Assembly (NCBI GenBank): GCA_964591175.1
Contig: CAZQAF010000022.1
Coordinates: 1 to 43,097 of the forward strand
Direction: 5' to 3'
Origin: UBA11574 sp964591175
GTDB lineage: Bacteria > Desulfobacterota > Desulfobacteria > Desulfobacterales > UBA11574
Length of the DNA stretch: 43,097 nt
Shown: positions 8,447 to 16,788 of the stretch, one piece after another
Numbering within the stretch: the first letter of the stretch is position 1
Layout: the number at the start of each line of letters is the position of its first letter
Made by a program: the position numbers and the translations under genes
Notes under the pieces: model-generated
The model's input: only the letters and a program-made list of their open reading frames with translations
Databases searched by the model: none
What the model was told of the DNA's origin: nothing

Positions 8447-8505
8447 GAATTGCCTCCTTTATTAAAAAGGTTTATCAACCACTAAATTCAGGGTTAAGTA
8501 ACGGC

Positions 8506-9570
8506 TTACAGCCATTGATTTTTTTTGAAGTAGCCAATCATAATACCGGCAACGACGACAATCAAGCCCCAGACCATAAAATACCCCCACCGCCATTCGA
8601 GTTCCGGCATATATTTAAAGTTCATGCCGTAAATCCCGGCAACGAATGTGATAGGAATGAAAATGGTCGCGATAATCGTCAGTACTTTCATGATCTCGTT
8701 CATTTTATTGCTCACGCTGGAAAGATAAATATCCAGCATGCCGGACAGAATATCCCGATACGATTCAATGGTGTCCATAACCTGTATGGTGTGGTCATAA
8801 ACATCTCTGAAATAGACGTGTGTCTGTTCTTGAACCAGAGAAGATTCATTTTTTACCAGGCTGTTGATGATTTCCCGGATTGGCCAGATGTGTTTTCGCA
8901 CATAAATCATTTCTTGCTTGAGGCCGTGGATGATCCCCATGGTACTCTGTGACGGATCATCGAGGAGTTCCGCTTCAAGATCCTCAATTTTATCCCCCAA
9001 TGCCTCCAGGATGATAAAATAATGGTCTACGATGGCATCGATGAGCGTATAGGCCAGATAGTCGCATCCTGATTTCCGAATCCGGGTTTGAGGTTTCCGG
9101 ATTCTCTCCCTGACGGGGTTGAAAATATCGCCCGGAACCTCCTGGAAAGTTATCAAAAAATTAGACCCCAGAACCAGGCTGAACTGCTCGGATCGAATTT
9201 TTTCAGCCGCTTTGTCATAATCGAGCATTTTCAAAACCACAAAAAGCACATTTTCGAATTCTTCGGCCTTCGGCCGCTGGCCGGTATTTAAAATATCTTC
9301 CAGAACCAGCGGATGGATATTGAAATGCCGACCTGTCTTTTCGATCACGTCGATATCGTGCAAGCCGTCGATATTGATCCAGGTTTTCGTGGGCAGGTCT
9401 CGGAGCGGAAACGCTTCTTCAACGGTTTCGAGCAACCGCTCCTGAAAATTGTCTTCATCAAAGTCGATGAGGGTAATTCTGGTTTGTTCGAGTTTCTTTT
9501 CCCCGATATGGACCAGTGTTCCCGGGGATGACCCTGCCTTTTTGACATGTCGCTTGACTGATCTCGGCAT
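8506..9570 (-). CDS. corA: CorA family magnesium/cobalt transporter
   Basis: The start was placed at the internal ATG giving MPRSVKRHVK, which has AAGGA ten bases upstream, rather than 27 bases further out; 354 residues. There is a large soluble N-terminal funnel domain with ITFQEVPGD and a long helix, then two C-terminal membrane helices. The second loop carries the diagnostic GMN motif (GIYGMNFKYMPELEW). CorA pentamers import Mg2+ (and Co2+). The C terminus ends FKKNQWL, the common short basic tail. It is the first gene of a two-gene unit with the CBM48 protein. Confidence 0.93.
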   Translation of the reverse strand: MPRSVKRHVKKAGSSPGTLVHIGEKKLEQTRITLIDFDEDNFQERLLETVEEAFPLRDLPTKTWINIDGLHDIDVIEKTGRHFNIHPLVLEDILNTGQRPKAEEFENVLFVVLKMLDYDKAAEKIRSEQFSLVLGSNFLITFQEVPGDIFNPVRERIRKPQTRIRKSGCDYLAYTLIDAIVDHYFIILEALGDKIEDLEAELLDDPSQSTMGIIHGLKQEMIYVRKHIWPIREIINSLVKNESSLVQEQTHVYFRDVYDHTIQVMDTIESYRDILSGMLDIYLSSVSNKMNEIMKVLTIIATIFIPITFVAGIYGMNFKYMPELEWRWGYFMVWGLIVVVAGIMIGYFKKNQWL

Positions 9571-9597
9571 AACGAAGCATTCCTTCCATTGGATCAA

Positions 9598-9882
9598 AAT
9601 CAGGGTATTTGTATTTTAGGGTTTAGGGCATTTTATATGTCAGTGTCGGCGTCTATGGTCGCTGACCGCGCAGTTGGTGCGGGGCGGAAAGGCAACATCG
9701 ATACCCTCGGCTTCAAATCAGTATAACCGATAATTTATAAATGTCAAATTTTGAAAAGAAGGTTTTCATCCCATATTATGGGTTGACTGAAGGAAGGGTG
9801 GAGAATAATATACGGATGTGGCGAACAGGTTTATTAAGACTCCAATTTCCTTAAATTTAAATAACAGCGGAAATAAGAAAGC
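9598..9882 (+). promoter_or_regulatory. Intergenic region with a sigma-70 promoter for the phosphatidyltransferase gene
   Basis: The divergent gap between corA and the CDP-alcohol phosphatidyltransferase gene. A good promoter reads TTGACT (9783-9788), a 17-base spacer, TAATAT (9806-9811), placing the transcript start near 9818 and leaving a leader of about 65 bases. The rest of the gap (about 9630-9720) is GC-richer and shows no gene or clear repeat. Confidence 0.55.
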
Positions 9883-11373
9883 ATGTCGGCAAAACTCAAT
9901 TTTCAGAGAAAATTTTCAGCACTGCTGGTTTACGGCAGACCCCCGCTTGTTTTTGGCGGAATGCTTTGCGCTTTTGCGGTCATGTGGACTCGCAGTCCCC
10001 TTATCTATACCCTGGGAGTGATGCTGCTGATTATTTCCATGAGTTTTGACCTGATCGACGGGTGGCTGGCCACCCGTTTTCAGCTTCACTCCACCTTGGC
10101 GCATCTTGCCGACCGGGTTATGGATAAGATTGTCTATTCGACGATTTTCCCATTGGTGGCGGTCGGCGCCATGTGGCGTCTTCTGTTTACTTCGGTTGCC
10201 GGCAGCAAAGCGGAATTGCTTCACGCCATTTTTGTTTTGATACTTTGCGTAACGGTTCTGATTCGCGACAATTTCGCCAATTTTATGCGGTATTTCGCCA
10301 TGCGAACGGGACCGGAACCGGAGGTTAAAGAGTTTACACGGCTTAGAACCATTGTGGCCGCTCCTGTGGGCACGCTCCTGTATGCCCATGCTTTTTTTGT
10401 CACCGGTGGCCCGGATTTCAAGCTTTACAACTGGATTTCACACCTGGGGAATCTTCCCTTACGCGTTTTATTTTTAATAGAGATCATCTTCTTGATCATT
10501 AATTTCGGATCTATCGCCGCATATTGCCGGAAATACGGAAGCTATTGTTTGGACGAGATCTGCGATGAGGATGAGCGACTGCGGCGGCACATATTGTCTT
10601 TTTTCCCCAATACATTGACCATTATGAACGCGATGATGGGGCTTTTGGCCGTAATGTTTGCCTATCAAGGCCGTATTCGCGAGGCCTATCTTTTTTTGAT
10701 CGGTGCGGCGATCTTCGACAAACTCGACGGGGCTCTGGCACGAAAACTGGGGTTGACGGCACCGTTTGCCGAAAAGGAACCGTCACGGCGCATCAGTTTC
10801 GGCGGCATCCTAGACGACGTCGCCGATGCCGTCAGTTTCTGCATTGTTCCGGCCTGGATTTTTTATTTGTCGCTGAAGGGGGTGTCGGACCCTTTGATCC
10901 TGCAACTTCCGGTGGGGCTGGTTGCATGGCTTTATATACTGTTGGGGATTTCACGGTTGGTTTATTTTACCTTTGACCGAACCCCTATCCCCGGATTTTT
11001 TAAAGGCATGCCGACGCCTGCGGCAGCATTGCTGGTAACGGCGCCATTGATCATGTTCAACCAGACCATTGGTGAGGCATCGGAATGGATCCGCTATTGG
11101 GGCGTTTTCTGTTTTGGTTTGATGGTTTTTGCAGCGATTATGATGAATCTTTATCGGGTGCGCTATTTACACCTCGGCCGTTTTATGGACAAGCATTTCT
11201 GGTTCGGTCGTTTGAATGTAATGTTGCTGATCATCTCTATATTTACGCCCTATCTGGGATACGTCGCCTTATTTTATATGATTTTTTACGTCCTTTCACC
11301 GCTGATTACCGGGCGTCTTTTGCCAAAGCAAACAGAAACCGATGAACTTTATGGTATCGACGCTTCAAAATAA
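9883..11373 (+). CDS. Double-headed CDP-alcohol phosphatidyltransferase family protein
   Basis: 496 residues, roughly twice the usual 180-250, with two copies of the membrane-embedded fold. Copy 1 has DLIDGWLATR with later D77 and D81: the aspartates of the D-x2-DG-x2-AR-xn-G-x3-D-x3-D signature are kept, but the Arg of AR is Thr64 and the Gly is Ala73, so it may be weak or inactive. Copy 2 is intact: D279-x2-D282-G283-x2-A286-R287, then G307-x3-D311-x3-D315, with an insertion of about 11 residues between the halves. Copy 2 resembles phosphatidylserine synthases (FPNTLTIMNAMMGLLAV and DDVADAVSFCIVPA). It should transfer a phosphatidyl group from CDP-diacylglycerol to an alcohol; the acceptor is unknown. 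A YdbL-like lipoprotein gene follows. Confidence 0.85.
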   Translation: MSAKLNFQRKFSALLVYGRPPLVFGGMLCAFAVMWTRSPLIYTLGVMLLIISMSFDLIDGWLATRFQLHSTLAHLADRVMDKIVYSTIFPLVAVGAMWRLLFTSVAGSKAELLHAIFVLILCVTVLIRDNFANFMRYFAMRTGPEPEVKEFTRLRTIVAAPVGTLLYAHAFFVTGGPDFKLYNWISHLGNLPLRVLFLIEIIFLIINFGSIAAYCRKYGSYCLDEICDEDERLRRHILSFFPNTLTIMNAMMGLLAVMFAYQGRIREAYLFLIGAAIFDKLDGALARKLGLTAPFAEKEPSRRISFGGILDDVADAVSFCIVPAWIFYLSLKGVSDPLILQLPVGLVAWLYILLGISRLVYFTFDRTPIPGFFKGMPTPAAALLVTAPLIMFNQTIGEASEWIRYWGVFCFGLMVFAAIMMNLYRVRYLHLGRFMDKHFWFGRLNVMLLIISIFTPYLGYVALFYMIFYVLSPLITGRLLPKQTETDELYGIDASK

Positions 11374-11466
11374 TTGTCACGGCACGCCGGCGATCCGAAT
11401 GAGGAGGCCAAAAGTGCGAATATCAGATTGAAAGGATCCGGTTGTCAATTGATAAAGGAGGTTTGT

Positions 11467-12012
11467 ATGAAACTGTTTCGAAAGCCCTCGTGGATGGCAG
11501 CGGCGTTCGTCATGATCATGTTGTTTGCCTGTGTGACCATAAATATTTATTTTCCGGCAGAGAAGGTTGGATCTGCTGCCCAGGATATCGTGAATGATAT
11601 CCGTGGAAAAAACTCTTCTCAAAAGAAAAGCCAATCTGAAACCCAGGAAAAATTTTCTCTTGAAATCCGGTTCGCCTTATCTCCTGACAGCGCATGGGCC
11701 GGAGACGTGACCACCGTTTCCAATCCCACCATTCGCGCCCTGAAGGAAAAAATGAAATCCCGTTTTCAGGCATTGAAACCGTATTATGAGAAAGGTGCCC
11801 TGAAAGAAGGCGGTAACGGCTATCTTTCCGTGGCAAACACCGCCGGGTTGAATCTCAAAGAGAAAAGGGACCTTAACGGCCTCGTGGATGCTGAAAACAG
11901 AGATCGCAAAACACTCTATTCAGCGGTTGCCAAAGCTTTGAAAATAGATCCCAGTCAGATCGACCGGATTGCGCGGATCTTCGCCAAAGAGTGGCAGAAG
12001 CCGGTTCGATAA
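11467..12012 (+). CDS. DUF1318 (YdbL-like) lipoprotein
   Basis: 181 residues from the ATG at 11467, chosen for its excellent ribosome-binding site (AAAGGAGG, 7 bases upstream) and because it starts a lipoprotein signal ending LFAC (Cys22). The mature protein opens CVTINIYFPAEKV, a motif common in this family. The C-terminal half carries the DUF1318 pattern: Y-x3-GALKEGGNGYL, LVDAENRDRKTLYSAVAKAL and a final FAKEWQK. YdbL-type proteins in E. coli sit with YdbH and YnbE, an AsmA-like bridge for phospholipid movement to the outer membrane; no YdbH homologue is visible here. Placement directly after a phospholipid-synthesis gene agrees with an envelope-lipid role, but the function is not proven. 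Confidence 0.8.
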   Translation: MKLFRKPSWMAAAFVMIMLFACVTINIYFPAEKVGSAAQDIVNDIRGKNSSQKKSQSETQEKFSLEIRFALSPDSAWAGDVTTVSNPTIRALKEKMKSRFQALKPYYEKGALKEGGNGYLSVANTAGLNLKEKRDLNGLVDAENRDRKTLYSAVAKALKIDPSQIDRIARIFAKEWQKPVR

Positions 12013-12021
12013 GTTGCGATG

Positions 12022-12059
12022 CGCATCATTGAGATAGATGCACCCATCTCAATGATGCG
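12022..12059 (+). other. 14-bp perfect hairpin after the DUF1318 gene
   Basis: CGCATCATTGAGAT (12022-12035) and its exact complement (12046-12059) surround a ten-base loop, nine bases after the stop codon. The stem can extend by wobble pairs. It is not followed by a T-run, so it is either a Rho-assisted or processing/stability hairpin closing the phosphatidyltransferase operon, or part of a dispersed intergenic repeat, since TTCAG repeats follow directly. Confidence 0.65.
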
Positions 12060-12060
12060 T

Positions 12061-12096
12061 GTTCAGTGTTCAGTGTTCAGGGGTTCAGAGTTCAGC
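12061..12096 (+). repeat. Five short TTCAG direct repeats
   Basis: Five near-tandem copies of GTTCAG(T/G/A/C) follow the 14-bp hairpin and precede the second MscS gene. The irregular spacing suggests a slipped-strand or dispersed intergenic repeat rather than a coding or protein-binding array. Confidence 0.7.
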
Positions 12097-12157
12097 AAAG
12101 GCAATTGCTTGAAATGCTGCGAGCGAATTATCGAACACTTTCTCAATTGAGGCGTTT

Positions 12158-13300
12158 ATGGGAAATTTTTTTTCATATCTGGATAATTTGCCGGAGAGAC
12201 TCGGCATAAAAGGTGAATACTTTCATCTGGCGTTCAAAGTGCTGGTGCTTGTTGCCGTGGCATATCTGGCATGGGTCATATCAAAGCGCATTCTGTTGTC
12301 CATGGAGAAAAAAGCTAAAGAAAGCAATTTTTTCAAAATCGATATTCAGATTTTCGGTGTTTTTCGAAAAGCGTTGTTTTTTGGGTTGGTGTTGGTTGTC
12401 GGCACTTACCTCATCGGATTGTTCAAGGTGTTGTTTTTGGAAAATACCTTTCATGCAATAATGATCGTGGTTCTGGCAACACCTGTAAAGGACGGACTGT
12501 TAATCCTGCTGGATTATGTTGAAAAGAATGTCATCGAAAAAACAAAGACCAAGATCGATGATATTATTTTCGATCTTCTCAAGAAATTCTCAGGAGCCGT
12601 CATCTATGCTACTGCCGTCATCCTGGCGATGGACACGCTGGGCATCAACGTCATGCCTTTTATCGCGGGTGCGGGGGTGGCCGGTCTTGCCGTCGGCTTT
12701 GCCGCCAAAGACACCTTGTCCAATCTTATCGCCGGCGTGCTCCTGATCATCGACCGGCCCTTTGAAGTGGGCGATCGGATCGAGGTGTGGAGCGCTCCGG
12801 TGGGAAGCGCCACCTGGGGTGATGTGATCGATATCGGTTTGCGCGCCACCAAGATTAAAACCACGGACAATATTGTGATCATTATTCCCAACAACGAAAT
12901 CATGAAACGGGATATTGTCAACTACACAATTATTTCAACGAATATCAGGGTTCGCATCAACGTCGGTGTCGCCTATGATGCGGATATCGAGAAAACAAAG
13001 AAACTGGTCCTTGATGTAGCGAACGCTGTAGATTGGATTTCAAGATCGCCGGCACCCAAAGTAGTGGTCAGAAGCTTCGGCGAATCATCGGTGGATCTTC
13101 AGCTCAGGGTATGGATTTATGACGCGCGAAAAAGAATGGATACCATTTCTTATGTCACCGATAAAATCAAGACCGCTTTTGATCAGCACGGTATCGAGAT
13201 TCCCTATCCAAAACGAGACATTACCATCACGCAGCGGCCACTAAGGAATGCGGAAACCCGCGAAACGACATCGGATGATAAACTTCTTGATTTAAAATGA
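12158..13300 (+). CDS. MscS-family mechanosensitive ion channel
   Basis: 380 residues. Three or four N-terminal hydrophobic segments lead into the MscS core: MPFIAGAGVAGLAVGFAAKD is the Gly/Ala-rich pore helix, then RPFEVGDRIEVWSAPVGSAT and ATKIKTTDNIVIIIPNNEIM of the beta domain, ending with a C-terminal alpha/beta domain and the PYPKRDITI strand seen at the vestibule exit. No signal peptide or large periplasmic extension, so it is of the small MscS/YbiO-like class, unlike the 771-residue protein at 5.8-8.1 kb. TGAGG lies seven bases before the ATG. It would protect against osmotic down-shock. Confidence 0.92.
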   Translation: MGNFFSYLDNLPERLGIKGEYFHLAFKVLVLVAVAYLAWVISKRILLSMEKKAKESNFFKIDIQIFGVFRKALFFGLVLVVGTYLIGLFKVLFLENTFHAIMIVVLATPVKDGLLILLDYVEKNVIEKTKTKIDDIIFDLLKKFSGAVIYATAVILAMDTLGINVMPFIAGAGVAGLAVGFAAKDTLSNLIAGVLLIIDRPFEVGDRIEVWSAPVGSATWGDVIDIGLRATKIKTTDNIVIIIPNNEIMKRDIVNYTIISTNIRVRINVGVAYDADIEKTKKLVLDVANAVDWISRSPAPKVVVRSFGESSVDLQLRVWIYDARKRMDTISYVTDKIKTAFDQHGIEIPYPKRDITITQRPLRNAETRETTSDDKLLDLK

Positions 13301-13417
13301 TATTCAAGTTATCAATTAAAGTTTAGCAAAGCTGTTTAAACCAATTTATCTTCAAAAGATAAGAGGCCGGCGTTTAATCTGATATACGACACCTTATTTT
13401 TTTACTTTTAACGTCTT

Positions 13418-14107
13418 ATGAAACTTACGATAAACGAAGTTGCTCAGAGTCTTCGTGTTCCGGTCAGCACGGTGGACCGGTGGATTCGTCAGGGCAGGAT
13501 ACCCGCACAAAGAACCGACAGGGGTTACCTTGTTGATGAATCGACCCTGGAAAAATGGGCAAAGATGTACAAGCTTCCGTTTTCATCGCCTAATAATGTA
13601 AATACCGCGAAGCAGCAGACACCGCCGGATAATCTTTTGCCGGCAATGAAGCGGGGGGGGCTCTTATATAATATTAAAGGGGATGATAGGGAGACGGCGC
13701 TGAAAAACGCTGTTGATCACATTCATTTTTTATCCGGCAATATCAAAGACGCGATGTATCAGGGGTTGCTTGAACGAGAGCATCTGACGTCGACGGGCGT
13801 CGGCAAGGGGGTCGCCATCCCCCATCCCCGCACACCTTTAAAGGATTTGATTTCGAATGCTATAATCGCCACCTGCTTTCTCGCAGCGCCCGTTGATTTT
13901 CATGCAATAGACGGCAGGCCGGTATTTGTGATGTTCATCCTTTTGAGTCCGTCAACGAAAACCCATTTACATCTTCTTTCAAGACTTTCTTTTTGTATTC
14001 GTGAAAACTCATTTGTGGATTTTTTAAAAACAACTCCGGATTCAACAACGTTTTTTTCGAAGATTGCCGATTTTGAAAACCGGTTTGCAATAGGAGATCG
14101 TAATTAG
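13418..14107 (+). CDS. HTH DNA-binding domain fused to a PTS EIIA (Ntr/fructose-type) domain
   Basis: 229 residues. Residues 1-50 are an excisionase/MerR-like helix-turn-helix (INEVAQSLRVPVSTVDRWIR, then GRIPAQRTDRGYLVD). A linker of about 35 residues follows, then an EIIA type-2 domain (about 85-225). The phosphorylatable His is present in GVAIPHPR (His136), and the second conserved His lies in THLHLLSRL. EIIA-Ntr proteins receive phosphate from EI-Ntr/NPr and act as regulators, often of K+ or nitrogen-related transport; here the phosphorylation state could control DNA binding. No EI or HPr gene is in the window. An eight-G run (13653-13660) lies in the linker. ClC and stress-protein genes follow closely on the same strand, making them candidate targets. 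No good ribosome-binding site is seen. Confidence 0.85.
   Translation: MKLTINEVAQSLRVPVSTVDRWIRQGRIPAQRTDRGYLVDESTLEKWAKMYKLPFSSPNNVNTAKQQTPPDNLLPAMKRGGLLYNIKGDDRETALKNAVDHIHFLSGNIKDAMYQGLLEREHLTSTGVGKGVAIPHPRTPLKDLISNAIIATCFLAAPVDFHAIDGRPVFVMFILLSPSTKTHLHLLSRLSFCIRENSFVDFLKTTPDSTTFFSKIADFENRFAIGDRN
13653..13660 (+). repeat. G8 homopolymer in the linker of the HTH-EIIA gene
   Basis: Eight consecutive G in the coding strand, between the DNA-binding and EIIA domains. A one-base slip would leave the HTH domain intact and remove the EIIA domain. Confidence 0.8.
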
Positions 14108-14118
14108 GTAGTGGTAAC

Positions 14119-15846
14119 ATGCGCATTTTAAGATATTGGCGCTATCCCGGGAACTGGCCGATTTTTCGATTTGATGATCGACTCCTGCTCATATTGATGG
14201 CTGCCATCGTAGGGATTTTTTCCGGATTGTCCTCCGTGGTGCTTAATCGAAGCCTTTTGATCATGTCCGATTGGCTTCATCATTACCGGCATTTTTGGTG
14301 GTTCTTTGCCCTGCCTGCCGCCGGCGCCGCTCTTTCTTCTTTGTTTTTGGAAAAAGTGGTCAAAGAGGGGGCCGGTCACGGGGTACCGGAAGTGATTTAC
14401 AGCGTATCCCGGTACGGCGGTCTTTTGAGACTCCGTTCAAGCGTTACCCGGCTGATATCGAGCTGCCTGACCATCGGCAGCGGCGGGTCTGCCGGGCCCG
14501 AGGCGCCGGTTGTTATCAGCGGCGCAGCCATCGGTTCAAATATCGCCAAATATTTTTCATTAAACGATCGCCAGCGGGTAGCGCTGGTGGGATGCGGCGC
14601 TGCCGGAGCAATTTCCTCCATCTTCAACGCCCCCATCGCCGGCATGGTTTTTGCCGTTGAAGTCATCGTGGGCGAATGGAAATCGGTCAACATCGTCCCC
14701 ATCGCCATTGCTTCGGTGGCCGGCGCGGAAATCTGCCGTCTTCTTCAGGGAAACCAGATTCCTTTCGGGCATCATGTATTCAAGATCGACTTTTTGAATA
14801 TCGTTGCCTGTCTCGGTTTGGCCGTTCTTTCGGCGGTAGCCACCATTCTTCAGACGCGCATGCTCAGATCCATGCATACCATATCCCATAAGGTGCCGGC
14901 GCCGATGTGGGCTCGAGCCGCCATCGGCGGATGCATGGTGGGTATTATCGGTCTTTATCTTCCGGTGGTTCTGGGAGAAGGGTACCATTGGACCGAAATT
15001 CTGATTGAAGGAAGATACGGTCAAATTCTCACGATCGTGGCGCTGGCATCATTTGCAAAGATCGCCGCCACTGCGTTGACGCTGGGATGGGGCGGGTCCG
15101 GGGGAATATTCGCACCCTGCCTGGTGATTGGAAGCCTGGTCGGTGTGACGTACCATCACCTGCTGGTATTGTTTTGGCCGTCCATATCATGGGTCAATGA
15201 AGGGTACTATGCGCTTCTCGGGATGGCAGGACTGATCAGCGGCATGCTGCAGGCACCGTTGACGGGAATTTTTCTGATCGTCGAGATAACCGGTGGATGG
15301 GAAGTCATCGTCCCATTGATCATCGTGTCTGTGGTGACGACCACGATTTGCCACTATTTTGAGCCGGCATCTTATTACCTGAAAGATCTTGTGGACCACG
15401 GGCATCTGTTAAGACCCGGCACCGACGAACGGATTTTGTCTGATTTAAATGTTTCGGAGCTTATTGAAAAGGATTGCGTCACCGTCCATCCGAGTATGCT
15501 TTTAAGAAATTTTATCGACATTATTAAGCAATCGCATCGAAATTATTTCCCGGTGGAGGATGAAAAAACCGGTGATTTCCTGGGGATCGTCCATCTGGAT
15601 GATGTTCGGCCCTATCTGTTTGATCCGGTGATGTACGATACCGTTCTTTTGGGCCAGATCATGAGGACCCAAGTCGAAGTGGTTCATCCGGATGACGATG
15701 TGTTGGATGTGGTTCGGAAAATGGATATAAAGGGTTTGTATTCCATTCCGGTGGTGGTGAACCACAGATTTATAGGGCTGATTTCCAAGGCAACTATTTT
15801 GGATCAATATCGGAAAGAACTTATGGTTCAATGCCATTTACTATAG
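14119..15846 (+). CDS. ClC chloride channel/transporter with C-terminal CBS domains
   Basis: 575 residues: about 430 of ClC membrane fold plus a CBS pair (about 440-570). ClC signatures are EGAGHGVPEV (helix D loop), GSGGSAGPEAP (120-130, with Glu128 at the external gating-glutamate position), FNAPIAGMVFAVEV, and GWGGSGGIFAPCLVIG. By eye, the internal proton glutamate of E. coli ClC (the second Glu of FIIEE) aligns with Val in FAVEV, the residue seen in passive channels. The first CBS domain includes TVHPSMLLRNFIDI and NYFPVEDEKTGDFLGIVHL; CBS pairs bind adenine nucleotides. The gene starts 11 bases after the HTH-EIIA gene, so they are probably co-transcribed. The ion actually carried is not certain. 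Confidence 0.9.
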   Translation: MRILRYWRYPGNWPIFRFDDRLLLILMAAIVGIFSGLSSVVLNRSLLIMSDWLHHYRHFWWFFALPAAGAALSSLFLEKVVKEGAGHGVPEVIYSVSRYGGLLRLRSSVTRLISSCLTIGSGGSAGPEAPVVISGAAIGSNIAKYFSLNDRQRVALVGCGAAGAISSIFNAPIAGMVFAVEVIVGEWKSVNIVPIAIASVAGAEICRLLQGNQIPFGHHVFKIDFLNIVACLGLAVLSAVATILQTRMLRSMHTISHKVPAPMWARAAIGGCMVGIIGLYLPVVLGEGYHWTEILIEGRYGQILTIVALASFAKIAATALTLGWGGSGGIFAPCLVIGSLVGVTYHHLLVLFWPSISWVNEGYYALLGMAGLISGMLQAPLTGIFLIVEITGGWEVIVPLIIVSVVTTTICHYFEPASYYLKDLVDHGHLLRPGTDERILSDLNVSELIEKDCVTVHPSMLLRNFIDIIKQSHRNYFPVEDEKTGDFLGIVHLDDVRPYLFDPVMYDTVLLGQIMRTQVEVVHPDDDVLDVVRKMDIKGLYSIPVVVNHRFIGLISKATILDQYRKELMVQCHLL

Positions 15847-15900
15847 ACGGCAATTCGGTTCGTCGAACTGACGACAGGAGCGAATGGAAAGGGGTATTAA

Positions 15901-16728
15901 ATGGATCATCAATTGCTTCATATTTTAAGGAATAATCCTCTTGGGAGAGAAACCCTGCTTCAATCGATCTATTTTTGCAAAAAGGTCGGGGCCTTTCCGG
16001 TGATATATATTCCCAAGACGACTAAATTTTTAATGTATTTTGATAACGACGTGGTACAGGTGGATCTGGACAAATCCTATCTCGACGCCGGGGAAACGGC
16101 CCAGGCCCATGCCACCGATATTTTGACGCAAGCCGGGATGGAGCCCAGGTTCCTGGAACCGAAGCATTATACGGCTTCGACACTGCCGGACATTCATACC
16201 GGTTTTAACTATATGTGCTGTCCCAGAAGCATCAGCGACATGTCTTCAAAAATCGGTATCGGATACATCGGTCCCCGGGTGAGGCGGATTGTAAAGTCCG
16301 CCAGATTTCCGGTACTCATCGCAAGCCCTGTCTTTAAGCCGTGGAACAGCATCGCGGTATTTTTCGGCGGTTCCGTCAATGCGGTCAAAGCACTCCGGCT
16401 GGGATTTCATATTGCACGGGTTTCGGGGTTGCCGTTGGAGGTTTTTACTCAGATCAGGAAGTCCTCAAAGGAAGAATATCAACAAGTGGTCAAAGACAGA
16501 AATCTTGAAAAAGATGTGGATCAATACGTCACGCAATGGCGTTTTTTTGAAAACGATAATTTCGAAAACCATCTATACGAGGTCCCCCATGATGCGCTCG
16601 TCATTTTGGGCGCTTACGGCCATGGTGTCATCAAGCATATGGTCGTGGGAAGCAAATGGGAAACGATACAGGAGACCCTCGGCAACAACCTGTTGGTCGT
16701 CGGCCCCAATTTCGCGGCATGGCGATAA
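15901..16728 (+). CDS. Universal stress protein (UspA)-like protein, two-domain
   Basis: 275 residues, the length of a tandem Usp protein. The C-terminal half holds the recognisable nucleotide-binding end: ALVILGAYGHGVIKHMVVGS, matching the G-x-(Y/H)GH-x-R-(x)-GS pattern of ATP-binding Usp proteins, followed by a terminal strand NLLVVGPN. The N-terminal half has a similar alpha/beta pattern with GYIGPRVRRIVKSARFPVLI at its end but a weaker motif. The ATG has AAAGGGG upstream. It sits 54 bases after the ClC gene; Usp domains are often fused to or encoded near ion transporters, so a regulatory role for the ClC protein is a reasonable inference. Confidence 0.75.
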   Translation: MDHQLLHILRNNPLGRETLLQSIYFCKKVGAFPVIYIPKTTKFLMYFDNDVVQVDLDKSYLDAGETAQAHATDILTQAGMEPRFLEPKHYTASTLPDIHTGFNYMCCPRSISDMSSKIGIGYIGPRVRRIVKSARFPVLIASPVFKPWNSIAVFFGGSVNAVKALRLGFHIARVSGLPLEVFTQIRKSSKEEYQQVVKDRNLEKDVDQYVTQWRFFENDNFENHLYEVPHDALVILGAYGHGVIKHMVVGSKWETIQETLGNNLLVVGPNFAAWR

Positions 16729-16788
16729 ATTGGCGCCCCGCAAATTCTGCCATTCCAACGTTCCAATGGTAAGCAAAGCGAACTACTT

